Shown in pieces: positions 44,338 through 52,013 of a DNA stretch of 64,000 nt (within the stretch, counting starts at the first letter, position 1; each line of letters begins with the position of its first letter). Below the pieces are notes generated by a model. That model was not told the origin of the DNA. It did not search any database and was given only the letters and a program-made list of their open reading frames with translations. Source of the DNA: Bacteroidales bacterium (GTDB lineage Bacteria > Bacteroidota > Bacteroidia > Bacteroidales > P3); the NCBI GenBank assembly GCA_017480785.1, contig JAFURZ010000007.1:186001-250000 (forward strand), in the 5' to 3' direction. The position numbers and the translations under genes are program-made.

Positions 44338-45420
44338 GTGAAGAGAATAGACAGTTACATCCTAGCCAAGTACATCAAGACCTTCTTGCTGGCCTTGGCT
44401 TTGATTATTGTCATCGTCATCACCTTCGACGTCAGCGAGAAGCTCGACAAGTTCATCTCCCACCACGCCACCTTCGGACAGGTGGTGACGGACTACTACT
44501 TCAACTTCATCCCGGGCTTCGTAAACCTCTACAGCCCGCTGTTCATCTTCATCTCGGTGCTCTTCTTCACCTCGAAGATGGCGGGCAACACGGAGATAAT
44601 AGCCATCCTGGGCTCGGGCATCAGCTACCGGCGCATGCTGCGGCCCTACCTCTACGGGTCGCTGATAGTGGCCGTGGTGGTGCTGCTGCTGGGCAACTTC
44701 GTCATTCCCCTTTCCAACCGGCACCTCATCGACTTCGAGGAGCAATATGTCAAGGCCAAAGCCACCAGCTACTACAGCAACCTGCATTTCCAGGCCGAGC
44801 CCGGCGTGCAGGTGTATGCCGAGAGCTACGACGTGAAGAAGCAGCGGGGCTACAAGTTCTGCCGCGAGGTGATAGACGACAAAGGGCAGATGAGACGCCG
44901 CGAGACGGCCGACATCATCCAGTACGACTCCGCCAGCTGCCTGTGGCGCAGCACGAGCTACACCCTCCGCACCATCGACGCACAAGGCAACGAGACCCTG
45001 AAGAGCAAGGCAACCGCCGATATAGACTACGGCATCGCGCCGGAGGACTTCGACCTGCTGTCAAAACGCATCGAGACCATGACGACTCCCGACCTGCTGG
45101 CACACATCGAACGCGAGACCATCCGCGGCACCGGCACCGTCAAAGAGGCCCAGATAGAGCTGTACCAACGCCTCCTCAATCCCTTGGCCATCATCGTGAT
45201 GACCTTCATCGGTGTGGCCATCGCCTCGCGCAAGACGCGCGGCGGCATCGGCATGCACCTGGCCATCGGCATCACGCTGGCCTTCGGCTTCATCGTATTC
45301 ATGAAGATAACCACCGTCTTCGCCACGGGCGGCAACCTGTCGCCCTTCATGGCCGTGCTGCTCCCACAGCTGGTCTTCGGCGTGGCGGCGGCATACCTGA
45401 TACATATTGCACCCAAATGA
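44338..45420 (+). CDS. LptF/LptG family permease (YjgP/YjgQ)
   Basis: A 360-residue inner-membrane protein: six membrane segments, three at each end, with a beta-jellyroll-like periplasmic domain between (about 130-260). It begins with GTG (VKRIDSYILAKYIKTFLLALALIIVIVITFDVSEKLDKF). The family forms the permease of the LptBFG exporter that extracts lipopolysaccharide from the inner membrane. Only one of the usual pair is present here. It overlaps the next gene by 4 bp (ATGA). Confidence 0.9.
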   Translation: MKRIDSYILAKYIKTFLLALALIIVIVITFDVSEKLDKFISHHATFGQVVTDYYFNFIPGFVNLYSPLFIFISVLFFTSKMAGNTEIIAILGSGISYRRMLRPYLYGSLIVAVVVLLLGNFVIPLSNRHLIDFEEQYVKAKATSYYSNLHFQAEPGVQVYAESYDVKKQRGYKFCREVIDDKGQMRRRETADIIQYDSASCLWRSTSYTLRTIDAQGNETLKSKATADIDYGIAPEDFDLLSKRIETMTTPDLLAHIERETIRGTGTVKEAQIELYQRLLNPLAIIVMTFIGVAIASRKTRGGIGMHLAIGITLAFGFIVFMKITTVFATGGNLSPFMAVLLPQLVFGVAAAYLIHIAPK

Positions 45421-45842
45421 CCATCAAAGAGACAGAACAACAGATTATCGACGAGTTCAGCAACTTCGACGAGTGGCTGGACCGCTACGCCTACCTCATC
45501 GACCTCGGGCGCGAATGCCCGCAGATTGACGAGAAGGACAAGACCGAGCAGAACCTCATCAAGGGCTGCCAGAGCCGCGTGTGGCTCAGCTGCTCCTACG
45601 ACAACGGGCTGCTCCACTTCCGCGCCGACAGCGACGCCGTCATCACCCGCGGCATCGTCACCCTCCTCATCCGCGCACTCGACGGGCACTCCCCGCAGGA
45701 AATCCTGGACGCCGACCTGGCATTCATCGACGCCATAGGCCTCAAGGAGCACCTCTCCCCCACCCGCTCCAACGGCCTCACCGCCATGGTGAAACAGATG
45801 AAGATGTACGCCCTGGCATATAAGATGAAAAACAACCAATAA
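45417..45842 (+). CDS. sufE: SufE-family sulfur acceptor protein
   Basis: A 141-residue cytosolic protein. SufE accepts persulfide sulfur from the SufS desulfurase; the acceptor cysteine is in NLIKGCQSRVWLSC (Cys at about residue 50), the family signature. The start codon overlaps the LptF/G stop (ATGA). It is followed by a 140-bp palindrome and then by a SufT-like gene, so two Fe-S assembly genes are neighbours although separated by the repeat. Confidence 0.93.
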   Translation: MTIKETEQQIIDEFSNFDEWLDRYAYLIDLGRECPQIDEKDKTEQNLIKGCQSRVWLSCSYDNGLLHFRADSDAVITRGIVTLLIRALDGHSPQEILDADLAFIDAIGLKEHLSPTRSNGLTAMVKQMKMYALAYKMKNNQ

Positions 45843-45846
45843 TTAT

Positions 45847-45986
45847 AACGGCGAATTATACGAATTATGCGAATTGTTACAGGTTCTGAATTAGAGGCTA
45901 ATTACTCGAATTGTTGCGCTAGCATTCGAGTAATTAGCCTGCAATTGACCTGCGCAAGCTTAGAATAATTCGATTAATTCGCCGTT
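45847..45986. repeat. 140-bp palindromic element, family AACGGCGAATT (copy 3)
   Basis: Ends AACGGCGAATTA and TAATTCGCCGTT followed by A8. The inner arms GGCTAATTACTCGAAT and ATTCGAGTAATTAGCC pair. The right flank CCTGCGCAAGCTT matches copy 2. The element begins 4 bp after the sufE stop and ends 16 bp before the SufT-like gene. Confidence 0.92.
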
Positions 45987-46002
45987 AAAAAAAACACTCT
46001 CC

Positions 46003-46320
46003 ATGGAGCCGACACAAGAGACAATCAAGAGCGCAGTGGTCAACTGCCTGCGCAACATCTACGACCCCGAGATACCGGTGAACATCTACGACCTGGGACT
46101 CATCTACAACGTCGACGTCGACGAGGCCCTGAACGTGAAGATACTCATGACCATGACGGCCCCCGACTGCCCCGAGGCGGAGTACATGTTCCAGGAGGTG
46201 AAGCAGATGGTGAGCTACATCAGCGGCGTGAAGTCCGTCGACGTGGAACTCACCTTCGACCCGCCATGGACCATGGACATGATACCCGACGACATCAAGG
46301 TGGAACTGGGTTTCATGTAA
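46003..46320 (+). CDS. MIP18/DUF59 family Fe-S assembly protein (SufT-like)
   Basis: A 105-residue protein of the DUF59/PaaD-like family: IYDPEIPVNIYDLGLIYNVDVDE...ILMTMTAPDCPEAEYMFQEVKQMV...VELTFDPPWTMDMIPDDIKVELGFM. The Cys in TAPDCP is the conserved position. Members such as SufT help mature or transfer Fe-S clusters. The nearby sufE and the more distant sufCD support this role. Confidence 0.9.
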   Translation: MEPTQETIKSAVVNCLRNIYDPEIPVNIYDLGLIYNVDVDEALNVKILMTMTAPDCPEAEYMFQEVKQMVSYISGVKSVDVELTFDPPWTMDMIPDDIKVELGFM

Positions 46321-46348
46321 AATCTCAACCAGAACTATTATATAAAGC

Positions 46349-46427
46349 TCAATCAGAACTAAAAGAACTATCAGAACAATTATCTATTGGACAGACAATT
46401 TCTTTTTGTTCTTTTCGTTCTGATTGA
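46349..46427. repeat. CAGAACTA word hairpin
   Basis: Bases 46349-46368 pair with 46408-46427 at 19 of 20 positions (TCAATCAGAAC... / ...GTTCTGATTGA). Words CAGAACTA and AAAGAACTA are repeated directly across 46330-46378. It lies between the SufT-like gene and the ABC permease gene. Confidence 0.8.
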
Positions 46428-46441
46428 AAATAAACAACAAA

Positions 46442-47515
46442 ATGAAGTTCTGGAGGAAACACACAGCCGCCGACCTCGCTGGCCGGTCGCTCGACCGGCA
46501 GGCCTGGCAGCGGTTCCGCTGCAACCCGCTGTCGGTGGCCAGCCTGGTGGTGATAGGGCTCTTCGCCCTGGTGGCCATCCTGGGCTACCTCATCACGCCC
46601 GACCCCACCCCCTTCAGCAACCAGCAGTACCTCGAGCTGGCCACCCTCAGGCCCGGCAGCCGCGCCACGATGCTCGTCACCGACATCGAAGGCCCCCTGC
46701 ACCGCCACATGCTCAAGGGCACCCCTCTCCCCTACCGCGTCACCCCCATCAAGGACTACAGCATCGTGCACGACAGCATCATCGCCACCCCCTACAACGG
46801 CGAGCCCATCGTAGTGGCGCAACGGGAGGCCCGCATCGAGCAGCGCACCTTCCTCCTCGGCACCGACGCCTACGGACGCGACGTGCTGAGCATGCTGATG
46901 ATTGGCTCAAGGGTGAGCCTGAGCGTGGGGTTCATCGCCATCGCCATCGCGCTGCTCATCGGCATCACCCTCGGCGCCTTGGCGGCCTACCACGGCGGAT
47001 GGGTCGACAACGTCATCATGTGGCTCATCAACGTGGTGTGGTCCATCCCCACCGTCCTCCTGGTCATCGCCATCACCTTCGCCCTCGGCAAAGGCTTCTG
47101 GCAGATATTCGTGGCCGTGGGCCTGACGATGTGGGTCGACATAGCCCGCGTGGTGCGCGGCGAGGTGCTCAGCATCAAGGAGAAGGAATACGTCGAGGCC
47201 ACCCGTGCCCTCGGCTACAGCACCTTCCGCACCATCTTCCGCCACATACTGCCCAACTGCCTCGGCGCCGTGGTCGTGGTGGCGGCCTCCAACTTCGCCA
47301 GCGCCATACTCCTCGAGGCGGGCCTCAGCTTCCTCGGCATCGGCGTGCAGCCACCCATGCCGTCGTGGGGCATGATGGTGAAAGAGAACTACGGCTACAT
47401 ACTCCTCGACAGCGCCTACCTGGCCCTCCTCCCCGGCCTGGCCATCATGCTCATCGTACTGGCATTCATGCTCCTGGCCGGAGGCCTGCGCGACGCCCTG
47501 GACGTGAAACAGTAA
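46442..47515 (+). CDS. ABC transporter permease, OppC/DppC family
   Basis: A 357-residue inner-membrane permease. An N-terminal OppC_N segment (WQRFRCNPLSVASLVVIGLFALVAILGYLI) is followed by the binding-protein-dependent transport domain, with the EAA loop EYVEATRALGYSTFRTIFRHILPN near residue 240. This should import peptides or nickel-type ligands together with a DppB-like permease, ATPases and a binding protein. None of those genes is adjacent, which is common in Bacteroidetes. A TTG start 18 bp upstream is possible, but the ATG at 46442 is preferred. Confidence 0.9.
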   Translation: MKFWRKHTAADLAGRSLDRQAWQRFRCNPLSVASLVVIGLFALVAILGYLITPDPTPFSNQQYLELATLRPGSRATMLVTDIEGPLHRHMLKGTPLPYRVTPIKDYSIVHDSIIATPYNGEPIVVAQREARIEQRTFLLGTDAYGRDVLSMLMIGSRVSLSVGFIAIAIALLIGITLGALAAYHGGWVDNVIMWLINVVWSIPTVLLVIAITFALGKGFWQIFVAVGLTMWVDIARVVRGEVLSIKEKEYVEATRALGYSTFRTIFRHILPNCLGAVVVVAASNFASAILLEAGLSFLGIGVQPPMPSWGMMVKENYGYILLDSAYLALLPGLAIMLIVLAFMLLAGGLRDALDVKQ

Positions 47516-47521
47516 CGGCGT

Positions 47522-47588
47522 TCTTTCGCCACCACCGAAAGACATCTTTTGCCACTACCAAAAGATATTTTTTGCCAGTATCAAAAGA
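47522..47588 (+). repeat. three 23-bp-spaced palindromes overlapping a promoter
   Basis: Copies at 47522-47542, 47545-47565 and 47568-47588, exactly 23 bp apart. Each is a 21-bp imperfect palindrome of the form TCTTTTGCCACTACCAAAAGA. The third copy contains the -33 box TTTG (47571-47574). They precede the DUF4143 ATPase gene and follow the permease stop by 6 bp. Confidence 0.85.
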
Positions 47589-47601
47589 AGTTGTATCTTT
47601 G
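47571..47601 (+). promoter_or_regulatory. promoter of DUF4143 ATPase gene
   Basis: TTTG at 47571-47574 and TATCTTTG at 47594-47601, 19 bp apart, the canonical Bacteroidetes spacing. The start codon is 22 bp after the -7 box. Confidence 0.85.
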
Positions 47602-47623
47602 CATCGCAATAAAGCGATACGCC

Positions 47624-48829
47624 ATGATACTCAAACAGCAAATTATCCAAGTGATAGACAACCAGATACACTGGTTGAGAAACAACGACAGAGGAATCCT
47701 CAGGGAGCAAAGAGAAACCCTGAAAGCCATTCCCGGCTTTGCAACAATCATCACTGGCATACGGCGATGTGGGAAAAGCACGCTTCTCATGCAGCTCATG
47801 TCACAACATCCGCAGAGAGAAACCCTCTACCTTAACTTCGAGGACATACACCTCATCGGATTCAACGCCGGCGACTTCCGGCAATTACACGATGTCATCA
47901 CCGAGAGGAAGGCACAGCTCCTGTTTTTCGACGAGATACAGCTGGTGAATGGATGGGAGCTGTTCATCCATCAAATTCTGCGGGAAGGATACCTGGTGTA
48001 TATCACCGGCTCCAACGCCTCGATGCTCAGCGTAGAACTAGGGACCAACCTCACCGGCCGACACCTCTCGTTCGAGCTCTTCCCTTTCTCCTACAAGGAA
48101 TTCCTCCAGTTCACCCGTCAACGGCAAGGAGAGAAAAGCTTTGTCGACTACCTGAAAAAGGGAGGCCTGCCTGAATATCTGGCAAACCTCGACACCCGCA
48201 TTCCTGCCACCATGCTCGACGACATCCTGGTCCGTGACATCGCCATCAGGCATAGCCTACGCAATATGGAGCCCCTGAAGCGACTGGCCCTATACCTGCT
48301 CACCAACACGGCCAACCTCTTCTCTGGCAACAGGCTTGTTTCCATCGTCGACAACGGAATAACCACCTCGACAATACTTGAATACATCGACTACATGCGC
48401 GATGCATACATCATCGACACCATCGGACAATACTCCACCAACATGCGCGCCACGACACGAAACCCCAAAAAGGCCTACGCCTTCGACACAGGGCTCTCCC
48501 ACGCCGTAAACCTCTCCGGGTCCGACGACCTGGGCCACCTGTTGGAGAACTACCAGTTCCTGCAACTGCGCAAAAGGGCAAAAGACCACATCTTCTACTA
48601 CAAGGGGCAAGGCGAATGCGACTTTGTGGTGACAGGGAACAACAACACCCCCCAAGAGCTCTACCAGGTGTGCCTCAACCTGACCAACGAGAACCTCAAC
48701 AGGGAAATCGGCGGACTGCGTGAAGCCATGAGGGAGCTGCATGTTGCGGAAGGCCATATCGTCACCCTGGGCAGCAGCGACACCCTCACTGTCGAGGAGG
48801 GGGTGATAAAGATAGGCAGGGCGTATTGA
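47624..48829 (+). CDS. AAA ATPase with DUF4143 domain
   Basis: A 401-residue protein. The N-terminal AAA_14 domain has Walker A GIRRCGKST (about residues 44-52) and Walker B LLFFDEIQLV, plus sensor region ITGSNASML. The C-terminal DUF4143 has the PD-(D/E)xK-like pattern IFYYKGQGECDFVV. The start is fixed by the promoter 22 bp upstream. The family is abundant and variable in Bacteroidetes and Archaea and its function is unknown. It stands alone as one transcription unit, and the three palindromes at its promoter suggest specific control or self-regulation. Confidence 0.92.
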   Translation: MILKQQIIQVIDNQIHWLRNNDRGILREQRETLKAIPGFATIITGIRRCGKSTLLMQLMSQHPQRETLYLNFEDIHLIGFNAGDFRQLHDVITERKAQLLFFDEIQLVNGWELFIHQILREGYLVYITGSNASMLSVELGTNLTGRHLSFELFPFSYKEFLQFTRQRQGEKSFVDYLKKGGLPEYLANLDTRIPATMLDDILVRDIAIRHSLRNMEPLKRLALYLLTNTANLFSGNRLVSIVDNGITTSTILEYIDYMRDAYIIDTIGQYSTNMRATTRNPKKAYAFDTGLSHAVNLSGSDDLGHLLENYQFLQLRKRAKDHIFYYKGQGECDFVVTGNNNTPQELYQVCLNLTNENLNREIGGLREAMRELHVAEGHIVTLGSSDTLTVEEGVIKIGRAY

Positions 48830-48865
48830 TAAAGTATAAAAAATATTAAAAAGCGAAGTTTTTTC

Positions 48866-48894
48866 TTGTATGTCAGAAAAAGTTCGTAATTTTG
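48866..48894 (+). promoter_or_regulatory. promoter of lipoprotein gene
   Basis: TTG at 48866-48868 and TAATTTTG at 48887-48894 with 18 bp between. The downstream GCACCCGCTTTTGAGA is nearly the sequence that follows the tRNA promoters in this window. Confidence 0.75.
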
Positions 48895-48941
48895 CACCCG
48901 CTTTTGAGAAGGAAATATTAACCCAAAAACAATAAAAAACA

Positions 48942-49610
48942 ATGAAGAACATTTTCAAATTCTTAGGCATTGCCTTGATGGCAAGCGCAATGATGGTCGC
49001 CTGCGGCGAGAAGGAAAACACCGACCCCACCGACACCACCCCCACCGTTAACCCCACCCCCGATCCCACTCCCGCCACCGCCAGCATTGACGTGACCTTC
49101 GGCGCCACCCAGTGGAGCACCGATGCCAACTCCGCCGCCCTGCTTTACACCGGCTACATCAGCCAGTACAATGTCATTGAGGCCCGCGTCTTCAAGACCG
49201 CCCAACAGTACCCCTTCTTCGACTACACTGGCACTATCACCGGCGGCACCTACGAGCTCAGCGCCACAACCGGCATCCAGAATGAAGGTACCGACAGTGC
49301 CTACGTTTACTATTCCTGGCCCAACGATGCCAGCTACATCAGCATCTTCTACGCCGATGACAACTACTTCGCCTATAGCACCAACAGCCAGGGTAACGCC
49401 ATCTACACCGGCGACTGGCACCCCGTTACCGCCAAGGTCACCATCAACGCTTTCGATGCCAACACCCTGAAGACCACCTTCAGCATCGAGGCCACGATGT
49501 ATGACTACGAGAGCTGGTACTACATGGAGGTCAACGACGCCACCGATGCCGACACCAAGACCTTCAAGGCCACCATCAACGACTACCAGTTCACCAACTG
49601 GACCAAGTAA
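48942..49610 (+). CDS. hypothetical lipoprotein
   Basis: A 222-residue protein with lipoprotein signal MKNIFKFLGIALMASAMMVAC (Cys21). A Thr/Pro linker (about 25-46) precedes a single beta-rich domain rich in Tyr, Thr and Ala (VTFGATQWSTDANSAALLYTGYISQYNVIEARVFK...). I do not recognise the family. The leader is nearly shared with the next gene and with 51289-51735. A surface or periplasmic role is inferred from the signal only. Confidence 0.7.
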   Translation: MKNIFKFLGIALMASAMMVACGEKENTDPTDTTPTVNPTPDPTPATASIDVTFGATQWSTDANSAALLYTGYISQYNVIEARVFKTAQQYPFFDYTGTITGGTYELSATTGIQNEGTDSAYVYYSWPNDASYISIFYADDNYFAYSTNSQGNAIYTGDWHPVTAKVTINAFDANTLKTTFSIEATMYDYESWYYMEVNDATDADTKTFKATINDYQFTNWTK

Positions 49611-49635
49611 GCAAACCAACTAAGACAGCAACAAG

Positions 49636-50031
49636 ATGAAAAAAACATTCAAATTCGCCGCCGTTGCTTTGATGGCCTGCGCCATGCTGGTTGCCTGCAA
49701 GAACAACAGCACCGAGGCCACCGACACCATCCCCGCCGACACTATCCCCGTCGAGGCCGTGATGGAGGCCGAGGAGGAGATTGACACCGTCGCCGTTGTC
49801 GAGGAGGTCAAGCCCGCCACCAAGGTCACCAAGAAGAAAGACCAGAACGCCGCCCCCGCCGAGGCCACCACTGCCAAGACGGACATCAATGGCAACACCA
49901 ACGCCGCCGGCAGAGCCTCTGTAGCAAGAGGCCCCAAAGAGGCCACCAACAATGGTGCTGTCGGAGAAGAGGCGACCAAGGTCACTGCACCGACTAGCAA
50001 CACCAATCCCGCTGCCCGTGGAAAACGCTAA
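49636..50031 (+). CDS. small low-complexity lipoprotein
   Basis: A 131-residue protein with lipoprotein leader MKKTFKFAAVALMACAMLVAC (Cys21), the same layout as the preceding gene. The mature part is acidic then basic low complexity (Ala, Thr, Glu, Lys, Val) with no fold recognised, probably disordered. It lies 25 bp after the preceding gene, so they may be co-transcribed; a hairpin follows it. Confidence 0.65.
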   Translation: MKKTFKFAAVALMACAMLVACKNNSTEATDTIPADTIPVEAVMEAEEEIDTVAVVEEVKPATKVTKKKDQNAAPAEATTAKTDINGNTNAAGRASVARGPKEATNNGAVGEEATKVTAPTSNTNPAARGKR

Positions 50032-50062
50032 AGTGTTTTTCCTTCCAGCGTAAAAACCAAAC

Positions 50063-50099
50063 AAAGAGAGTCCGTACAACAAAGGTACGGGCTCTCTTT
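50063..50099 (+). terminator. hairpin after small lipoprotein gene
   Basis: AAAGAGAGTCCGTAC pairs with GTACGGGCTCTCTTT (one G-U) over a 7-nt loop. Only TTT closes the stem, so termination may be weak. Confidence 0.7.
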
Positions 50100-50114
50100 A
50101 ATATAACGCAAGCC

Positions 50115-50609
50115 ATGAAAAAGACACCCGTCATCATCGCCCTGTCCCTGCTGGCGTTTGCAGCCTGCAAACACGAGGACCCCCTGCTCCACAACGCGCA
50201 GAAATACATCCAGGCCCTGGCCGACTACGACTTCGAGGAAGCCCGGCGCTATGCCACCCCCGAGACCTACGAGATATCACTGAAATACTTCGAGGAATCG
50301 GTCATGCCCGGACTGGACTCCTCGTTCCTTGAACACAACACCCCCGCCACCATCAGGATAGACTCCGTCGCGTTCCTGTCCGACACCCAAGCCACGGTCT
50401 ACTACAACAAAAAGACCCCCCTCACCAATGCCAACGCCACGGCCGACATGCGGCTCCGCGACGGCCAATGGCTGGGGCACCTGCTCGTCAGCCCCATCTC
50501 CTTCCACATCACCAACAGCGATAGCGACAGCCTCGCGCAACGTCCGCTCCAACAGCAAATCGACTACTCGAAAAGGGCACCGCGGAAGAGGACTCCCGCC
50601 AAGGAATAG
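50115..50609 (+). CDS. hypothetical lipoprotein, DUF4878-like
   Basis: A 164-residue protein with lipobox LAFAAC (Cys18). The mature domain fits an NTF2/lumazine-binding-like small fold: AQKYIQALADYDFEEARRYATPETYEISLKYFEESV...VYYNKKTPLTNANATADMRLRDGQWLGHLLVSP. This resembles DUF4878-type lipoproteins. The role is unknown. It converges with the DUF4296 gene across a large repeat region. Confidence 0.65.
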   Translation: MKKTPVIIALSLLAFAACKHEDPLLHNAQKYIQALADYDFEEARRYATPETYEISLKYFEESVMPGLDSSFLEHNTPATIRIDSVAFLSDTQATVYYNKKTPLTNANATADMRLRDGQWLGHLLVSPISFHITNSDSDSLAQRPLQQQIDYSKRAPRKRTPAKE

Positions 50610-50636
50610 CCCCCCCCTCTCCCCCCGCACCCTCCG

Positions 50637-50763
50637 CCCCACATCCCCTCGGCCATTTCCACGGTTGTTCTTTTACTGTTCTTTTACTGTTCTTTTACTA
50701 AAAAGCGTAATACTACCGTAAAACGACCGAAGAACAGCCGGCGAACACCCTGAGGATGTGGGG
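50637..50763. repeat. element with CCCCACATCC ends and TGTTCTTTTAC array
   Basis: CCCCACATCC at 50637-50646 is inverted as GGATGTGGGG at 50754-50763. Inside are three exact 11-nt tandem units TGTTCTTTTAC (50666-50698), then CGTAATACTACCGTA (50706-50720) and a GAAGAACAG segment complementary to the array word. No gene. Confidence 0.8.
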
Positions 50764-50764
50764 A

Positions 50765-50865
50765 TTTCTACGGTAGTATTACGGTAGTACGACTACAGTT
50801 CGACTTGGAAAAAGCGTAATACTACCGTAAAACTCAAGTCGAACTGCAGTCGAAAACCTTGAGGA
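50765..50865. repeat. interlocked palindromic element, family CATCCTCAGGGTTTTCGA (copy 2, minus orientation)
   Basis: Read on the minus strand it aligns along its length with 42203-42305 at roughly 85-90% by eye. Pair B: 50768-50783 with 50814-50828. Pair C: 50797-50807 with 50835-50845. In pair C one A:T of copy 1 is G:C here on both sides, a compensatory change. It lies between convergent lipoprotein genes. Confidence 0.88.
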
Positions 50866-50871
50866 TATGGG

Positions 50872-51210
50872 TTACCGGGGCCCAGCCGCGCGGGCTTCGA
50901 GGCGGGCGACGACCGAGTCCTGTATGGCCTGGTAGGCGTCGAGGTGATGCGAGTAGTAGTCGAGGCTGAGCTCGACCTGGCGGCGGGTGATGCCGTGGGC
51001 CTCCAGGATGCTGTCGTAGCCTTGGTAGAGGCGGTCGGGCATGGTGTCGTAGCGGTAGCGGGTGCCGACGGCATAGATGCCTTCCTGGAGGTAGGCGTCG
51101 GCAAGGAAGGCGGTCATCTGCCCGTGGTCGAGCACGCCGTCGGGCAGGGGGTTGCGGTGGCATGCGGCGACGAGGAGCAGCAGCGGGAGCAGCAGGGCGG
51201 TCTTTTTCAT
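50872..51210 (-). CDS. DUF4296 lipoprotein
   Basis: A 112-residue protein with lipobox LVAAC (Cys17). The body PDGVLDHGQMTAFLADAYLQEGIYAVGTRYRYDTMPDRLYQGYDSILEAHGITRRQVELSLDYYSHHLDAYQAIQDSVV matches the helical DUF4296 family of Bacteroidetes. The function is unknown. It is preceded by 78 bp that contains the terminator of the next minus-strand gene. Confidence 0.8.
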   Translation of the reverse strand: MKKTALLLPLLLLVAACHRNPLPDGVLDHGQMTAFLADAYLQEGIYAVGTRYRYDTMPDRLYQGYDSILEAHGITRRQVELSLDYYSHHLDAYQAIQDSVVARLEARAAGPR

Positions 51211-51231
51211 TGCGGATGGCGGTTCAGGGAC

Positions 51232-51270
51232 AAAAAAAGACAGGCCCGGCCTGTTGGCGACGGACCTGTC
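51232..51270 (-). terminator. terminator of cysteine-containing lipoprotein gene
   Basis: On the minus strand, GACAGGTCCG and CGGGCCTGTC (one G-U) form a 10-bp stem, followed by T7. It starts about 18 bp after the stop of the gene at 51289. Confidence 0.85.
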
Positions 51271-51288
51271 TGTGTGGCATGCAAGAAG

Positions 51289-51735
51289 TTATTTCTTCTT
51301 GGTGAGTTGCTTGGAGAGCTCGGCGGCGCCGGCTTTGATACCCTCGTTGGCGGCTTCCTTGACGGCAGCGGTGGCTTTCTCCTTGACACAGCTGTTGAAC
51401 TCAGCCTCCATGGCGGCCTTGAACTCGTCGTTGTCCTGGTAGGCGGCGTAGCTCTGGGCGATGATGCTCTTGATGCAGCTCTCGACGCTGGCGGCGTCGG
51501 TCTTGTAGCAGTTGCACTTGGCCTGGCCAGCCTCGCGGGCGGCGTTGAGCATGGCCTCGTGCTCGGCATCGCTCATGGTGGCAGCCTCGACGGGAGCCTT
51601 CTCGCAGCAAGCGGCCTCCTCGACGGTGGCTTCAACGGTGGAATCGACAGCCTCTTCAGCGGTCTTGTGACCACAGGCAACGGTCATGGCGGCGACGAAA
51701 AGGGCGCAGCCAACAAAAGTCAGAACTTTCTTCAT
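51289..51735 (-). CDS. hypothetical lipoprotein, helical
   Basis: A 148-residue protein. The start at 51735 gives a lipoprotein signal MKKVLTFVGCALFVAAMTVAC (Cys21) and fits the promoter at 51787. The mature part is Ala/Glu-rich and helical with CC, CNC and later single cysteines, and ends KQLTKKK. No family recognised. The leader resembles those of the genes at 48942 and 49636. Confidence 0.7.
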   Translation of the reverse strand: MKKVLTFVGCALFVAAMTVACGHKTAEEAVDSTVEATVEEAACCEKAPVEAATMSDAEHEAMLNAAREAGQAKCNCYKTDAASVESCIKSIIAQSYAAYQDNDEFKAAMEAEFNSCVKEKATAAVKEAANEGIKAGAAELSKQLTKKK

Positions 51736-51786
51736 TTTACTGTTTTTTAAGGTTATACAATTGTTTCTATCTTTTCTTTCCGAAGG

Positions 51787-51794
51787 CAAAAATA
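51787..51794 (-). promoter_or_regulatory. -7 box of lipoprotein gene
   Basis: TATTTTTG on the minus strand, 51 bp upstream of the start at 51735; it excludes use of an upstream in-frame ATG at 51789. Confidence 0.7.
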
Positions 51795-51887
51795 CAACTA
51801 TTTGGCTAAATATTAAAGGACTATATTGTTAAATGATATTAAAAGTCGTTTCAGGGTGGTTCCGCTGGGGAGAGGGCATAAAAAAAG

Positions 51888-51962
51888 TGGGAGTAACAGG
51901 GATCGAACCAGTGACCTCCTGCTTGTAAGGCAGGCGCTCTGAACCAGCTGAGCTATACTCCC
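51888..51962 (-). tRNA. tRNA-Val (TAC)
   Basis: 75 nt. The acceptor GGGAGTA pairs with TACTCCC. Anticodon stem CCTGC/GCAGG with loop CTTACAA gives TAC. CCA is not encoded. Confidence 0.96.
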
Positions 51963-51980
51963 ATGGTTTAAATCGGGGTG

Positions 51981-51988
51981 CAAAGATA
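51981..51988 (-). promoter_or_regulatory. -7 box of tRNA-Val
   Basis: TATCTTTG on the minus strand, 18 bp before the tRNA, followed by GCACCCCG as at the other tRNA promoters. Confidence 0.75.
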
Positions 51989-52013
51989 CACACTTTTCGC
52001 CATACGGCAAAAT

